NCBI GenBank assembly: GCA_001777515.1
Contig: MFEF01000003.1
Location: 1-53,422 of the forward strand
Source of the DNA: Candidatus Doudnabacteria bacterium RIFCSPHIGHO2_01_48_18
GTDB lineage: Bacteria > Patescibacteriota > Doudnabacteria > UBA920 > 2-01-FULL-46-14
Length of the DNA: 53,422 nt
Direction of reading: 5' to 3'
How positions within the stretch are numbered: the first letter of the stretch is position 1; every line of letters begins with the position of its first letter. Below, piece by piece: positions 19,583 to 28,843 of this stretch. The position numbers and the translations under genes are program-made. Under the pieces are notes generated by a model. The model ran no database searches and was not told where the DNA came from. It worked only from the letters and a program-made list of their open reading frames with translations.

Positions 19583-20907
19583 TAATCTATTCCTGGCACG
19601 GGAAAACGAACAGCAAGTTCCTCAACCTGCGCTTTGATTTCCTTGATGATTGCCGTGTGAGTCATTTGTCTGGTAAATTCTTTTAGCGCGGCGGCTCGTT
19701 TCTCTTTTTCTTGGGGAAGCTCTATTGGCCCAAATTCTTTGGCAATCCGTGCGATCATTTTTCCGATTTCCTGCATTTCTTTTTCCTTCATACCGCGTGA
19801 GGTCAGAGCGGGTGTTCCTAGACGGATGCCGGATGGATAGTACGGCGGCATGGGATCGTTTGGCACAGTGGTTTTGTTAGTGCTGATCCCGACCTCTTCG
19901 AGCGCTTTGTCCACAAAAACGCCGCTGCCGGCTGTAAACGGCCGCAGATCAATGAGCATGAGATGATTGTCTGTCCCGCCGGAAACCAGCTTGAGGCCTT
20001 CAGCGGTCAGAGTTTCGGCTAGGGCTTGGGCATTTTTTACAATTTGCCGGACATAGTCTCGGAACTCGCTCTTCCCGGCCTCAGCCAAAGCGACAGCGAC
20101 CGCGGCAATCGTGTTTTCGTGCGGTCCGCCTTGCATCCCTGGAAAAACAGCTTTGTCGATTTGCTCTTTGTACTTTTCCCGGCAAAAAATCATGGCTGCC
20201 CGCGGGCCCCGTAGAGTTTTATGTGTGGTAGTCGTGACAATATCTATGGCTGGAAATGGCGACTGATGCGCGCCGCCAACGATCAAACCGGAAATGTGAG
20301 ACACGTCAGCCATAGAGATCGCGCCCGCGTGGCTGGCGATGGTGGCGATGCGCTCAAAATCAATGGTCCGAGGATAGGCCGTGTATCCAGTGAGAATAAT
20401 TTTCGGCTTATGTTCAATCACCAATTTTTCGATAACGTCATAATCAAGCATCTCGGTTTTTGGATCAAGCGGATAATAAACAAAGTTATAATTCTTTCCC
20501 GAAAAATTCACTGGCGAGCCATGTGTCAGGTGTCCGCCGTGATCAAGTTTGAGGGACATTATCGTATCTCCGCGCTCCAAAAGCGCGAAATAGACAGCAA
20601 GGTTCGCTGGACTACCGGAAAGGGGCTGCACGTTCACGTGATAACCGTCCGCGCCAAAAACAGCTTTTGCTCGTTTCTGCGCCAAACGCTCCACCTCATC
20701 AATGTGAACATTGCCGCCATAGTAACGTTTGCCAGGATATCCTTCCGCGTATTTATCGGTCAAAATGCTGCCAAGCGCCTCGAGCACCGCGGAAGACGCG
20801 TAGTTTTCCGATGGTATCATCTCTAGGCCCAATCTTTGCCTTTGCGATTCCTTTTGTATAATCTCGTATATTTCTGGATCCTGCTTTTTTAGTTCTTCGT
20901 ATGTCAT
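19582..20907 (-). CDS. glyA: Serine hydroxymethyltransferase
   Basis: LEMIPSENYASSAVLEALGS, YPGKRYYGGN, TTTTHKTLRGPRAAMIF. Confidence 0.97.
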   Translation of the reverse strand: MTYEELKKQDPEIYEIIQKESQRQRLGLEMIPSENYASSAVLEALGSILTDKYAEGYPGKRYYGGNVHIDEVERLAQKRAKAVFGADGYHVNVQPLSGSPANLAVYFALLERGDTIMSLKLDHGGHLTHGSPVNFSGKNYNFVYYPLDPKTEMLDYDVIEKLVIEHKPKIILTGYTAYPRTIDFERIATIASHAGAISMADVSHISGLIVGGAHQSPFPAIDIVTTTTHKTLRGPRAAMIFCREKYKEQIDKAVFPGMQGGPHENTIAAVAVALAEAGKSEFRDYVRQIVKNAQALAETLTAEGLKLVSGGTDNHLMLIDLRPFTAGSGVFVDKALEEVGISTNKTTVPNDPMPPYYPSGIRLGTPALTSRGMKEKEMQEIGKMIARIAKEFGPIELPQEKEKRAAALKEFTRQMTHTAIIKEIKAQVEELAVRFPVPGID

Positions 20908-21014
20908 GTGGTTCAAATTAATAATACTGCCGAACTGTTTACATGAGTCGCGGCAATATTTTCAGATTCAAAATTTTTATCTTATCCCTGCTCATCTCAA
21001 CATTTCTAACAGGT

Positions 21015-22181
21015 TCATCTTAATAATCCGTAAAAAGTAGTTAATATCCCGGCAAAGGCAAAAATCAGAAACAGTCCGGTTATTTCATTTGCCACCAAAC
21101 TCAGAATAATAATCCCAACTGAGGCGGTGATGATCTTACCAATCGACAAGCTGAACTCGTAAAAAACGCTGTACGCGATCGCGTAGTCAGGATCTTTTTC
21201 CGCGGCCCGCTCAAAGGTTAGCGAATTCATTGGCACATTAAGCACATCTTTTGCTCCTTTGGTTAAAACTTCGAAAGCTAGCACCGCTGGCACTGTAGTG
21301 CCTAAGAAACGGAAGATCCAGGTTATGCCGTAAAAAATGGAGCTCGTCAATATGAGCCGCCGTTTGTTGGTCTTATCCGCCAGCTGGCCCACGTATAACA
21401 TTAACATAGTCCCAAGGCCCCCAGCAATCATGGAAATTGCTCCGATATCGCGGTAATTGGGAATGACAATAAACATAAAAATCGGCCATAAACTCATAAC
21501 CATAAGGTCCTCCGCATAACCCCAGTAACCAAAAAAATTCGTCTCTCTTTCCTTGATCACCTTCCAAAGTGTTTTTATTTTGAAATCGTGCTTCGAATAA
21601 ATCTCGGGGCTGCGAAAAAGCGGATAAGCAGAAGCCAGCATCAACACCGCGCTAACACAAAACAACCACAGAAAGCCAAATGTGTGCGCAATGAAGCCGC
21701 CGAGAAATGGACCGACAATAAATACCACTTGAACAAGCGAGAATAGCATGCCTACCTCGCGGCCGCGCTGCCGGTTTTTCGAGTTAAGCGCAACGTCAGC
21801 GTCGTAAGCCGGCCAGAAAAAAGATTTTTGCAGCGCCAGGAGCAGCGGTACCATGTACCATAAATGCGGAAAATCTTTCAAGGAAAAAAGCCCGAACCAA
21901 TATACCACATAAAAAAAATTCGCGACAAAAATCGAACGTTTGTAGCCAAAACGGCTGGCAAATTCGGCGCCAAATGAAACCAGGATTGCGTACCAGACAT
22001 AAACCTGCACGAAAAACCAGAGAATGTCCATGATGGAATAGCCGATGCTGTAGAGATAGATTGGCTCAAAAATAAAAACCATGGACAATGCCAGGCTGTG
22101 AATGGCTGTGTACCAATAAACCTCTTCCACCTCTCTTGTTGGTCGAGAAGTAAAATAGTGAAAATATTTAAGCGGATGCAC
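21015..22181 (-). CDS. MFS transporter
   Basis: About 12 hydrophobic segments; MFS-like architecture. Confidence 0.8.
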   Translation of the reverse strand: MHPLKYFHYFTSRPTREVEEVYWYTAIHSLALSMVFIFEPIYLYSIGYSIMDILWFFVQVYVWYAILVSFGAEFASRFGYKRSIFVANFFYVVYWFGLFSLKDFPHLWYMVPLLLALQKSFFWPAYDADVALNSKNRQRGREVGMLFSLVQVVFIVGPFLGGFIAHTFGFLWLFCVSAVLMLASAYPLFRSPEIYSKHDFKIKTLWKVIKERETNFFGYWGYAEDLMVMSLWPIFMFIVIPNYRDIGAISMIAGGLGTMLMLYVGQLADKTNKRRLILTSSIFYGITWIFRFLGTTVPAVLAFEVLTKGAKDVLNVPMNSLTFERAAEKDPDYAIAYSVFYEFSLSIGKIITASVGIIILSLVANEITGLFLIFAFAGILTTFYGLLR

Positions 22182-22194
22182 TGGTTACTCGTTA

Positions 22195-22866
22195 TTAGTT
22201 ATTTGTTTTCAGTACTTTCAGTATTTGTTTCTTGCTTATTGGCCCCCGCCTGATTATTTCGATTTTGCCGCTTTTTAATCTTACCATAGTTGACGGTTGA
22301 ATTTTTTTAAGTTTTCCACTATCGAGTACCAAATCAGGTTTGAGCTTTTCGCTCCTAAACTGCCATTCTATCTGCGAAATGGAATACGCGGTTGGCGAGG
22401 TCGAGATATTCGCGCTTGTGGCAGTAATCGGCCGGCCAAGTTTTCTCACGAGTGCTAGCGCGATTTTGTTGTCTGGCATGCGGATGCCGATTGTTCCAGT
22501 CCCGGCAGACAATATACCAAAAGCGATACCTCGCCCCTTGCGGGAGAGGGATGCCCGCCTCGACTCGCCGTCTTCGGCGAGGCGGGGGGTGAGGGGTAAA
22601 ATCAAAGTTAACGGCCCAGGCAAAAATTTTTTAAATAATTTCTCTGCGACTGGAGTAAATTTGGCGTATCTTTTTGCCATCGCAAGATCTGCTATGATAA
22701 TATGAACGGGTTTTGCCGGCCGGCGCTGCTTGATCTGAAACAGCCGCTTCACAGCTTTCGGATTGGTGGCATCCACAGCGAGCCCATAAGCCGTGTCTGT
22801 CGGAAACACCACCGCCTTGCCAGCGCGCAAATATTCAACTGCTTTTTTTAAAATTTCATTACGCAT
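22195..22866 (-). CDS. L-threonylcarbamoyladenylate synthase (Sua5/YrdC family)
   Basis: GKAVVFPTDTAYGLAVDATNPKAVKRLFQIKQRRPAKPVHIII; GPLTLIL; TSANIS; start taken at MRNEIL. Confidence 0.93.
   Translation of the reverse strand: MRNEILKKAVEYLRAGKAVVFPTDTAYGLAVDATNPKAVKRLFQIKQRRPAKPVHIIIADLAMAKRYAKFTPVAEKLFKKFLPGPLTLILPLTPRLAEDGESRRASLSRKGRGIAFGILSAGTGTIGIRMPDNKIALALVRKLGRPITATSANISTSPTAYSISQIEWQFRSEKLKPDLVLDSGKLKKIQPSTMVRLKSGKIEIIRRGPISKKQILKVLKTNN
22528..22598. repeat. REP-like GC-rich palindromic repeat inserted in frame in sua5
   Basis: CCCCTCACCCCCCGCCTCGCCGAAGACGGCGAGTCGAGGCGGGCATCCCTCTCCCGCAAGGGGCGAGG, nested hairpins. Confidence 0.7.
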
Positions 22867-22886
22867 TTTGACGCAATTGCTTGGTT

Positions 22887-23576
22887 TTACGTAGCGAGTC
22901 GCAAATCTTCGGGCGTGGAAATTTTCTTCCAAAACGTCGCCTCAACAACTGAAAATTTATGTCCATCTTTAACCATTTGCAATAAGGTCTGGGGTAATCC
23001 ATATTCTGAAGTATGATTTTCCGCTAACACTGGAGGGTACTTAAAAAAATCCTTATTTAAGATGTACGCTCCGGCATTAACTAAATCGCCTTTCTTTCCC
23101 GGCTGTCGTTCCACAATATTTGCTAATTTTCCACCTTCCACTTTAACAATAGCGTTTTCATAACTTGGATCATCCTTAACGAGTCTCGAAACTAGAATTC
23201 CTAGAGGCTCGCGAGCAAGCTTTTCTAAATCGTCTTGAGAATACAGATCGTCTCCCATGATAACCAAAAATTTGTCTTTTAACTTATCTTTACAAGCAAA
23301 CAAAGCATCGGCAGTCCCGTTAAGGTGAGGCTGATTGACGTATTCGAGATCTAAAAACGTTGCAACATTCTTTATTTCTCTTAAATAAGCCTGAATTTGG
23401 GAACCCTGGTATCCACCGACCACAAATGCTTTATTAATTTGCTGAGGCAGCGATCTCAAACTTCTGATGAGTAAAGTTTGATCATCATTCTCCAACTTCA
23501 AAAGCGGCTTGGGGGTATCCTTTGTTAGATCTCCCATCCTTGTCCCCCGCCCCGCTGCCAAAATAACTGCCTGCAT
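22887..23576 (-). CDS. Sugar-phosphate nucleotidyltransferase family protein
   Basis: MQAVILAAGRGTRMGDLTKDTPKPLLKL; VIMGDDLY. Confidence 0.93.
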   Translation of the reverse strand: MQAVILAAGRGTRMGDLTKDTPKPLLKLENDDQTLLIRSLRSLPQQINKAFVVGGYQGSQIQAYLREIKNVATFLDLEYVNQPHLNGTADALFACKDKLKDKFLVIMGDDLYSQDDLEKLAREPLGILVSRLVKDDPSYENAIVKVEGGKLANIVERQPGKKGDLVNAGAYILNKDFFKYPPVLAENHTSEYGLPQTLLQMVKDGHKFSVVEATFWKKISTPEDLRLAT

Positions 23577-26410
23577 TATAGCACCACGAAATTAATGATC
23601 TTTCCTGGAACATAGATAAATTTGGCCACGGTTTTTCCGACGAGCTGCTTTTGAACCTGGGGACTCGATTCGGCGGTTTTCCTGGCATCCGCTTCGCTGG
23701 CGCTGACAGCAACGCGAATAGTATCCCTGACCCGGCCGTTGACCTGCACGGCCATGGTTATGAACTCGTCTTTGACGAAATTAGCATCAAGCTCCGGCCA
23801 CGGTGCAAGGTGAACCGATTGTTTATTGCCCAATGAGCGCCAAAGTTCTTCAGCGAGATGCGGCGCAAACGGGGCGAGCAGCCGCAAAAATATTTGCAGG
23901 TGCTGTTTGGTAGGGATTGTCTTTTCAAATTCATTCATGAGAATCATCAAGGCAGAAACAGCAGTGTTGAACCGGTAGTCTTCGATATCTTCAGTGGCTT
24001 TCTTGATGGTTTTGTGAACTGCCGTGTCCAGGTCCGCGGCTTCTTTCAATTCTGACTGGGCGATTCGCCAAACCTTTTCCAAAAACCTTCTCACGCCGAT
24101 TATCCCCCGGCTGTTCCAGCTCACCGTCTGCTCGTGCGGCCCGAGGAACAGCTCGTATATGCGCATTGTGTCCGCGCCGTAGAGTTCTATGATTTCGTCA
24201 GGATTGACCACGTTGCCCCGCGATTTTGACATTTTCTCGCCGTCCTCAGCAAGAATAATGCCGTGCGGCACGCGCTTGGTGTAGGGTTCGGCAACCGGCA
24301 CAATCCCCTGGTCATGCAAAAACAAATTCCAAAAACGAGAATACAGTAAATGCAAAGTGGTGTGCTCCATGCCGCCAAAATACACATCAACCGGCAGCCA
24401 GCGCTGCATCAGATCTTTTGTGGCCAATTCTTTCTTGTTCTCAGGGTCAGTGTAGCGCAAATAGTACCATGAACTTCCCGCCCACTGCGGCATAGTATTG
24501 GTTTCGCGCTTGGCTTTCCCGCCACACTGCGGACATTTTACATTCACCCATTTGTCGATCACGGCAAGAGGCGATTCCCCTGTTCCGGTCGGCTCGTATT
24601 TTTTCACGTTGGGCAGTTTCACCGGCAAATCTTTTTCCGGAACCGGCACAGTACCGCATGCAGTGCAATGAATAATCGGAATCGGCTCACCCCAATATCG
24701 CTGCCTCGAGAACACCCAGTCGCGTAGTTTGTATTGAATCTTTTTCTTGCCGAATTTTTTTATGGCTTCGTCAATTGGTATCAAAGGCTTGTCAGCGATC
24801 GCCAGCTTGTATTTTTCCGCAAATTGGCGATCCCGCTCGTCGTGCGCGGGCACAGCCATTATTGCGCCGGTGCCGTAACCCATCAAAACATAATCCGCGA
24901 TCCAAAGCGGAATTTTTTCTCCGGTCGCCGGATTGATCGCTTTGATGCCTTTCAGCTCCACGCCGGTTTTTTCTTTCTCCAGAGCTGACCGCTGAATATC
25001 GGTTTTTTTCCTGGCCTCTTCCATGTATTTCAAAACCTCTGACGCATTCGAAACACGCGGTGCCAGTACCTTCGCTAGCTGATGTTCTGGCGCCAGAACC
25101 ATATAGGTCGCGTCATAAATCGTATCAGGACGAGTTGTAAAGATTTTTATTGCCCCCAAAGCAACAGACAAAACCTCTGGTTCAATCTTGGCGCGGAAAT
25201 GCGAATCTTCAGCGCGGACTTTGAATATGCCGAACCCGGTTTTTTCCGCAAACTGTTCACCATCTGAAATAGGAACAACATGATCGCCGGTATCATACAA
25301 AAATGTAAAACCAAGGGAATTATTTTTTATGATTCGAAAATCAAATCCTCGTTGCACAGCAGCAGTAACTGTTGGCCGCTCTTTTCCATCCAAATATTTG
25401 CCGCTAAATGGAGTCCCGATCAAAATAGCGCGGTTAATTTTTATTCCTTGTTCTAGGAGCCGCATTGCTACAACGCCGCCAAACGAATGCCCGATCACCA
25501 CTGTTTGCTCATCGAATTTACATTGCTTTTTAACAAATTCGGCTTGCACCAGATCATCTGGTTCCTCTGGATTTGGCATATCAGGAACCTGCACCTCAAA
25601 TCCTTTGTTCTCCAGTTCATGTTTCAGCCACGGATAAAACACATCCGTTGACGCTCCTCCCTTCGCATGCAAAATCACAAACCGCTTCACCGCAGGCTGA
25701 TCTAAAAAAAAATCAATTTCCGCGCCCTCGCTTTTCCCGATCCAGTTTTCCTGCTGCAGCTTGACTTGATCAGGCCACTCGGGTAGATTTTTCAGCCCCT
25801 CAAGCAACTTTTCAGCGTAAGCCGTGATTTTCAAATACCATTGCCGCAGTTCTTTTTTCTCCACAGTCGCGCCGCACCGTTCGCATTTTCCATCAATCAC
25901 CTCTTCGTTCGCGAGACCAGTCTTGTCCTGCGGACACCAGTTGATCAGGCCGGTCGCCTCGTAGGCAAGGCCAGCTTTGTAGAATTGCAAAAAAATCCAC
26001 TGTGTCCATTTGTAATAATCAGGATCTGTGGTGTTTATCTCCCGTGACCAATCAAATGATGTTCCCCAGCTTTGCACCTGCCGCTTGGCGTTTTTAATGT
26101 TTTGCTTTGTGGTTATGCTGGGGTGAACTCCCTTCTTGATAGCAAAATTTTCTGCTGGCAGACCAAAAGCGTCCCAGCCCATCGGGTACATTACCTCTGC
26201 CCCGTGCATCCGCTGGTAACGCGAATACACATCCCCTGCGACATACGGCCGCAAATGCCCCATGTGCAGTCCCTCGCCCGAGGGATACGGAAACTCAATC
26301 AAAATATATTTCTTAGGCTTTTTTGATTTATCCTTGGCATTATAAATTTTCTTCCGATTCCAGAATTTCTGCCATTTCTGTTCTAGTTTTTTCGGCTCGT
26401 AAGATTTCAT
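23576..26410 (-). CDS. leuS: Leucyl-tRNA synthetase with embedded alpha/beta-hydrolase domain
   Basis: PYPSGEGLHMGH (HIGH), KMSKSRGN (KMSKS), FTTRPDT and GTGAIMAVPAHDERD editing motifs; extra ~185 aa with GHSFGG inside CP1. Confidence 0.97.
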   Translation of the reverse strand: MKSYEPKKLEQKWQKFWNRKKIYNAKDKSKKPKKYILIEFPYPSGEGLHMGHLRPYVAGDVYSRYQRMHGAEVMYPMGWDAFGLPAENFAIKKGVHPSITTKQNIKNAKRQVQSWGTSFDWSREINTTDPDYYKWTQWIFLQFYKAGLAYEATGLINWCPQDKTGLANEEVIDGKCERCGATVEKKELRQWYLKITAYAEKLLEGLKNLPEWPDQVKLQQENWIGKSEGAEIDFFLDQPAVKRFVILHAKGGASTDVFYPWLKHELENKGFEVQVPDMPNPEEPDDLVQAEFVKKQCKFDEQTVVIGHSFGGVVAMRLLEQGIKINRAILIGTPFSGKYLDGKERPTVTAAVQRGFDFRIIKNNSLGFTFLYDTGDHVVPISDGEQFAEKTGFGIFKVRAEDSHFRAKIEPEVLSVALGAIKIFTTRPDTIYDATYMVLAPEHQLAKVLAPRVSNASEVLKYMEEARKKTDIQRSALEKEKTGVELKGIKAINPATGEKIPLWIADYVLMGYGTGAIMAVPAHDERDRQFAEKYKLAIADKPLIPIDEAIKKFGKKKIQYKLRDWVFSRQRYWGEPIPIIHCTACGTVPVPEKDLPVKLPNVKKYEPTGTGESPLAVIDKWVNVKCPQCGGKAKRETNTMPQWAGSSWYYLRYTDPENKKELATKDLMQRWLPVDVYFGGMEHTTLHLLYSRFWNLFLHDQGIVPVAEPYTKRVPHGIILAEDGEKMSKSRGNVVNPDEIIELYGADTMRIYELFLGPHEQTVSWNSRGIIGVRRFLEKVWRIAQSELKEAADLDTAVHKTIKKATEDIEDYRFNTAVSALMILMNEFEKTIPTKQHLQIFLRLLAPFAPHLAEELWRSLGNKQSVHLAPWPELDANFVKDEFITMAVQVNGRVRDTIRVAVSASEADARKTAESSPQVQKQLVGKTVAKFIYVPGKIINFVVL
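25151..25705 (-). other. RBBP9/YdeN-like alpha/beta-hydrolase domain inserted in LeuRS CP1 (approx. aa 236-420)
   Basis: FVILHAKGGASTDVFYPWLKHELENKGFEVQVPDMPNPEEPDD...VVIGHSFGGVVAMRLLE...FLYDTGDHVVP...RAEDSHF; candidate S309, D376, H404. Confidence 0.88.
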
Positions 26411-27183
26411 TTTATTGCTTTCAAAACTTGTCTGTGGAGAACGGGATTGCCTGCCAGCAGCTCATCACTGCTCCATTTGTAGGGCTTGCCCTGCAAATCC
26501 GTAATCTTTGCGCCAGCTTCTTTCATTATCAGCGCGCCGCCAGAAATATCCCAAGGATTCAAACCTTTCGCAAAAATCACGTCATTGCGGCCGCACGCTA
26601 CATATGCTGCACCTAGCGCGACCGAAGACGCGGTGTCATTCCACATTTGCTCCTCAAAAATTACGCGTTCATAAATGAGCCTGCGATAGTGATTTCCTTC
26701 CCTCTTTTCCAGGAGACTGGCTACATAGCAAGCAAAATTTCCGTATTGCAATTTGTCTTTTTTGCTTACCCGAATCTTACGGTTATTGAGAATCGCTCCT
26801 TTTCCCGCCTCTGCATAAAAAAGCTCGTCATGAATCGGATCATAAACCACACCGTGTTTGAGTCTGCCGTCGCTGACAAAAGAAAAAGTGGTGCTAAATT
26901 GCGGAACGCCTTTGACGAACGCGTGTGTGCCGTCGAGCGGATCAATGATCCAAAAATTTTTTCCTTTTTTCAGATGACCGCTCTCTTCGCCGAGAATCCC
27001 GTGGCTCGGAAATTTTCGACGAATTTCATCAATGATAAATTTTTCTGCCGCAAAATCGTATTCAGTGACCATGTCCTGAAAGCCGTCTGGCGATGGCTTT
27101 TTCTGGACGTTCTTTTTTTTGTAGAACCCCTCTCGCAGTATCGCCCCCGCACCACGGGCTAAATTGATTATGAACGCTTTCAT
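26407..27183 (-). CDS. Inositol monophosphatase family protein
   Basis: GILGEESG, WIIDPLDGTHAFVKGVP, NPWDISGGALIMKEAGA. Confidence 0.93.
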   Translation of the reverse strand: MKAFIINLARGAGAILREGFYKKKNVQKKPSPDGFQDMVTEYDFAAEKFIIDEIRRKFPSHGILGEESGHLKKGKNFWIIDPLDGTHAFVKGVPQFSTTFSFVSDGRLKHGVVYDPIHDELFYAEAGKGAILNNRKIRVSKKDKLQYGNFACYVASLLEKREGNHYRRLIYERVIFEEQMWNDTASSVALGAAYVACGRNDVIFAKGLNPWDISGGALIMKEAGAKITDLQGKPYKWSSDELLAGNPVLHRQVLKAIK

Positions 27184-27936
27184 CTATTTCAGCAATTTAA
27201 GAATCTTTGGATGCAGTTTCGGATTTGCCGCGATTATTTCCTTGGAATCCCAGCGGTAAGGCTTGCCTTTCAGATCCGTGGTCTTTGCCCCTGCTTCTTT
27301 GAGAATCAATCCAGCTGCGGAATAATCCCATGGATAGGCGCCAATCTGAATCGCAAAATCAAATCTGCCAGCAGCCGTATTTGCTAAATCTAGTGCTGAC
27401 GCCCCTTTGTGTATGCTCCACGCGTTAGTTTTCAAATGAAATCTGTGCACTTTTTTTTTCATGGCGACAGAAACCGATGAATTGAAATCAGACACATCCA
27501 GAGCATGCTCCGGTGAACTAATCGGCGAAACTGTTATTTTTTTTCCATTCAAAAAAGCGCCTTTGTTTTTTGCTGCAAAAAACAATTCGTCCTGCATCGG
27601 ATCGTAAACAGCTGCTGCTGACAAAACACCGCTCTTCGCATACGCAATCGAAATACAAAAATAAGCAATTCCGCGAGAAAAATTACGAGTCCCGTCAATC
27701 GGATCGATTATCCATAAATGCTTCTGGTTTTTAATATCTGTTCCTTCTTCCGATAAAATGCCGTGTGAAGGAAATTTCTTCCTTACCCTGTCCTGGATAA
27801 ATTTATCTACAGCGAGATCATACTGCGTCACCGGGTCCCAATGTCCCTGTTTTTGCTTGATTTGGATTTCTTGCTTGAACCCTTGCCGGAGTATTTGTCC
27901 CGCTCCCTTGGCCAAGTTTTTAATAAACTGTTCCAT
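27184..27936 (-). CDS. Inositol monophosphatase family protein (tandem paralogue)
   Basis: GILSEEGTD, WIIDPIDGTRNFSRGIAYF, YPWDYSAAGLILKEAGA. Confidence 0.93.
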   Translation of the reverse strand: MEQFIKNLAKGAGQILRQGFKQEIQIKQKQGHWDPVTQYDLAVDKFIQDRVRKKFPSHGILSEEGTDIKNQKHLWIIDPIDGTRNFSRGIAYFCISIAYAKSGVLSAAAVYDPMQDELFFAAKNKGAFLNGKKITVSPISSPEHALDVSDFNSSVSVAMKKKVHRFHLKTNAWSIHKGASALDLANTAAGRFDFAIQIGAYPWDYSAAGLILKEAGAKTTDLKGKPYRWDSKEIIAANPKLHPKILKLLK

Positions 27937-28002
27937 ATTTGGATTTTACCACAGTACCTAAAAAAATAAAACCTTGCCTAAACAGCACTAAAATCAATTT
28001 CT

Positions 28003-28043
28003 ATTACGTAAAACCAAGCAATTGCTTGGAAATGCGTAATAAA
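28003..28043. repeat. CCAAGCAATTGCTTGG palindrome, copy B
   Basis: TATTACGTAAAACCAAGCAATTGCTTGGAAATGCGTAATA near-palindrome. Confidence 0.75.
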
Positions 28044-28141
28044 TCCAGCACCTTCCTGTCGGGGTATTGCACCCCGCAGGAAGGCTATATTGAGCCATTC
28101 ATCCCCGCAGCAAGCTGCGGGGTATTCTGGAAGGTGCTGGA
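28044..28141. mobile_element. 98-bp MITE-like palindromic element, copy 2
   Basis: Identical to 18362-18459; flanked by TAAA on both sides. Confidence 0.88.
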
Positions 28142-28160
28142 TAAATAATTTGTGGTGAAA

Positions 28161-28826
28161 TTAAAGTACCCCCGTACGCTGAAAAAACTTTTTCAGTTTT
28201 TTTTCATCGTCGATGTCCAACCTGTTAATCTCCATAGCTGTGACATAGTGCGCTATCTGATAATGAGAAGCAACATACTGTATCTCCTCTCTTGGATCAT
28301 AAGGATAAAGCCACAAAGTCCTTTGTAATGGAAAAAAAATCATTTCTTTCAGCTTATTGCGAAGCAAATCTGCTCCCCTTTTGTGTTTTTTTGTCGGTAT
28401 GTCGGCAGCAATCAGCCACCATTTGCCGTTCCAATGTTTTTGCTTTGGAACTGTCAGATTATTAAAATTGATGTTTTGAATTTTTTTCCTGCCAAGTTTA
28501 GTTAAAAACACTATAAAATCGTCTCCCGCCCATCTCAGGCGGATGAATTTTTTTGTCCTCAAATAATAAACCGTTCGAATAGCTTTTGCTTCACTGTCCT
28601 TTCGCAGCAATTTTCTGCCGTTTTTATCGTAAAATAACCGCTCAATACCTTTCATCAATTCAACTCCGAGGTTCCCCATACTAATAGCTATAGGAGACGC
28701 GGCTAAAATCAGAGCAAATTCCGTTGCATTTTTTAATTTCATGATTTGTTCGGTATTCAATAGTTTTCTCTTTTCCTTCGGCAAAAGATTCCGGATTGTA
28801 TTTGCGATGTCTTTGTGGTAAGCCAT
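28161..28826 (-). CDS. PaaX-like protein with C-terminal Cas2-like domain
   Basis: HWNGKWWLIAADIPTKKHKRGADLLRNKLKEMIFFPLQRTLWLYPYDPREEI resembles PaaX C-terminal/Cas2-like fold; start at MAYHKD. Confidence 0.7.
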   Translation of the reverse strand: MAYHKDIANTIRNLLPKEKRKLLNTEQIMKLKNATEFALILAASPIAISMGNLGVELMKGIERLFYDKNGRKLLRKDSEAKAIRTVYYLRTKKFIRLRWAGDDFIVFLTKLGRKKIQNINFNNLTVPKQKHWNGKWWLIAADIPTKKHKRGADLLRNKLKEMIFFPLQRTLWLYPYDPREEIQYVASHYQIAHYVTAMEINRLDIDDEKKLKKFFQRTGVL

Positions 28827-28843
28827 ACTCCTATATAATACAT

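Noticed and set aside
26407-27936. Tandem inositol monophosphatase genes as a novel finding
   Set aside because: Both keep DPxDGT motifs; simple tandem paralogy is common and explains the pair.
27939-28148. ORF containing the YVKPSNC peptide as a real protein
   Set aside because: It is a translation of the palindrome plus the MITE element; the same peptide arises at sua5 and the PaaX-like gene only because the DNA repeat is shared.
28161-28826. Cas2-like domain as evidence of a CRISPR-Cas locus
   Set aside because: No repeat-spacer array, cas1 or effector is visible; the N-terminal region and arrangement fit a PaaX-like protein.
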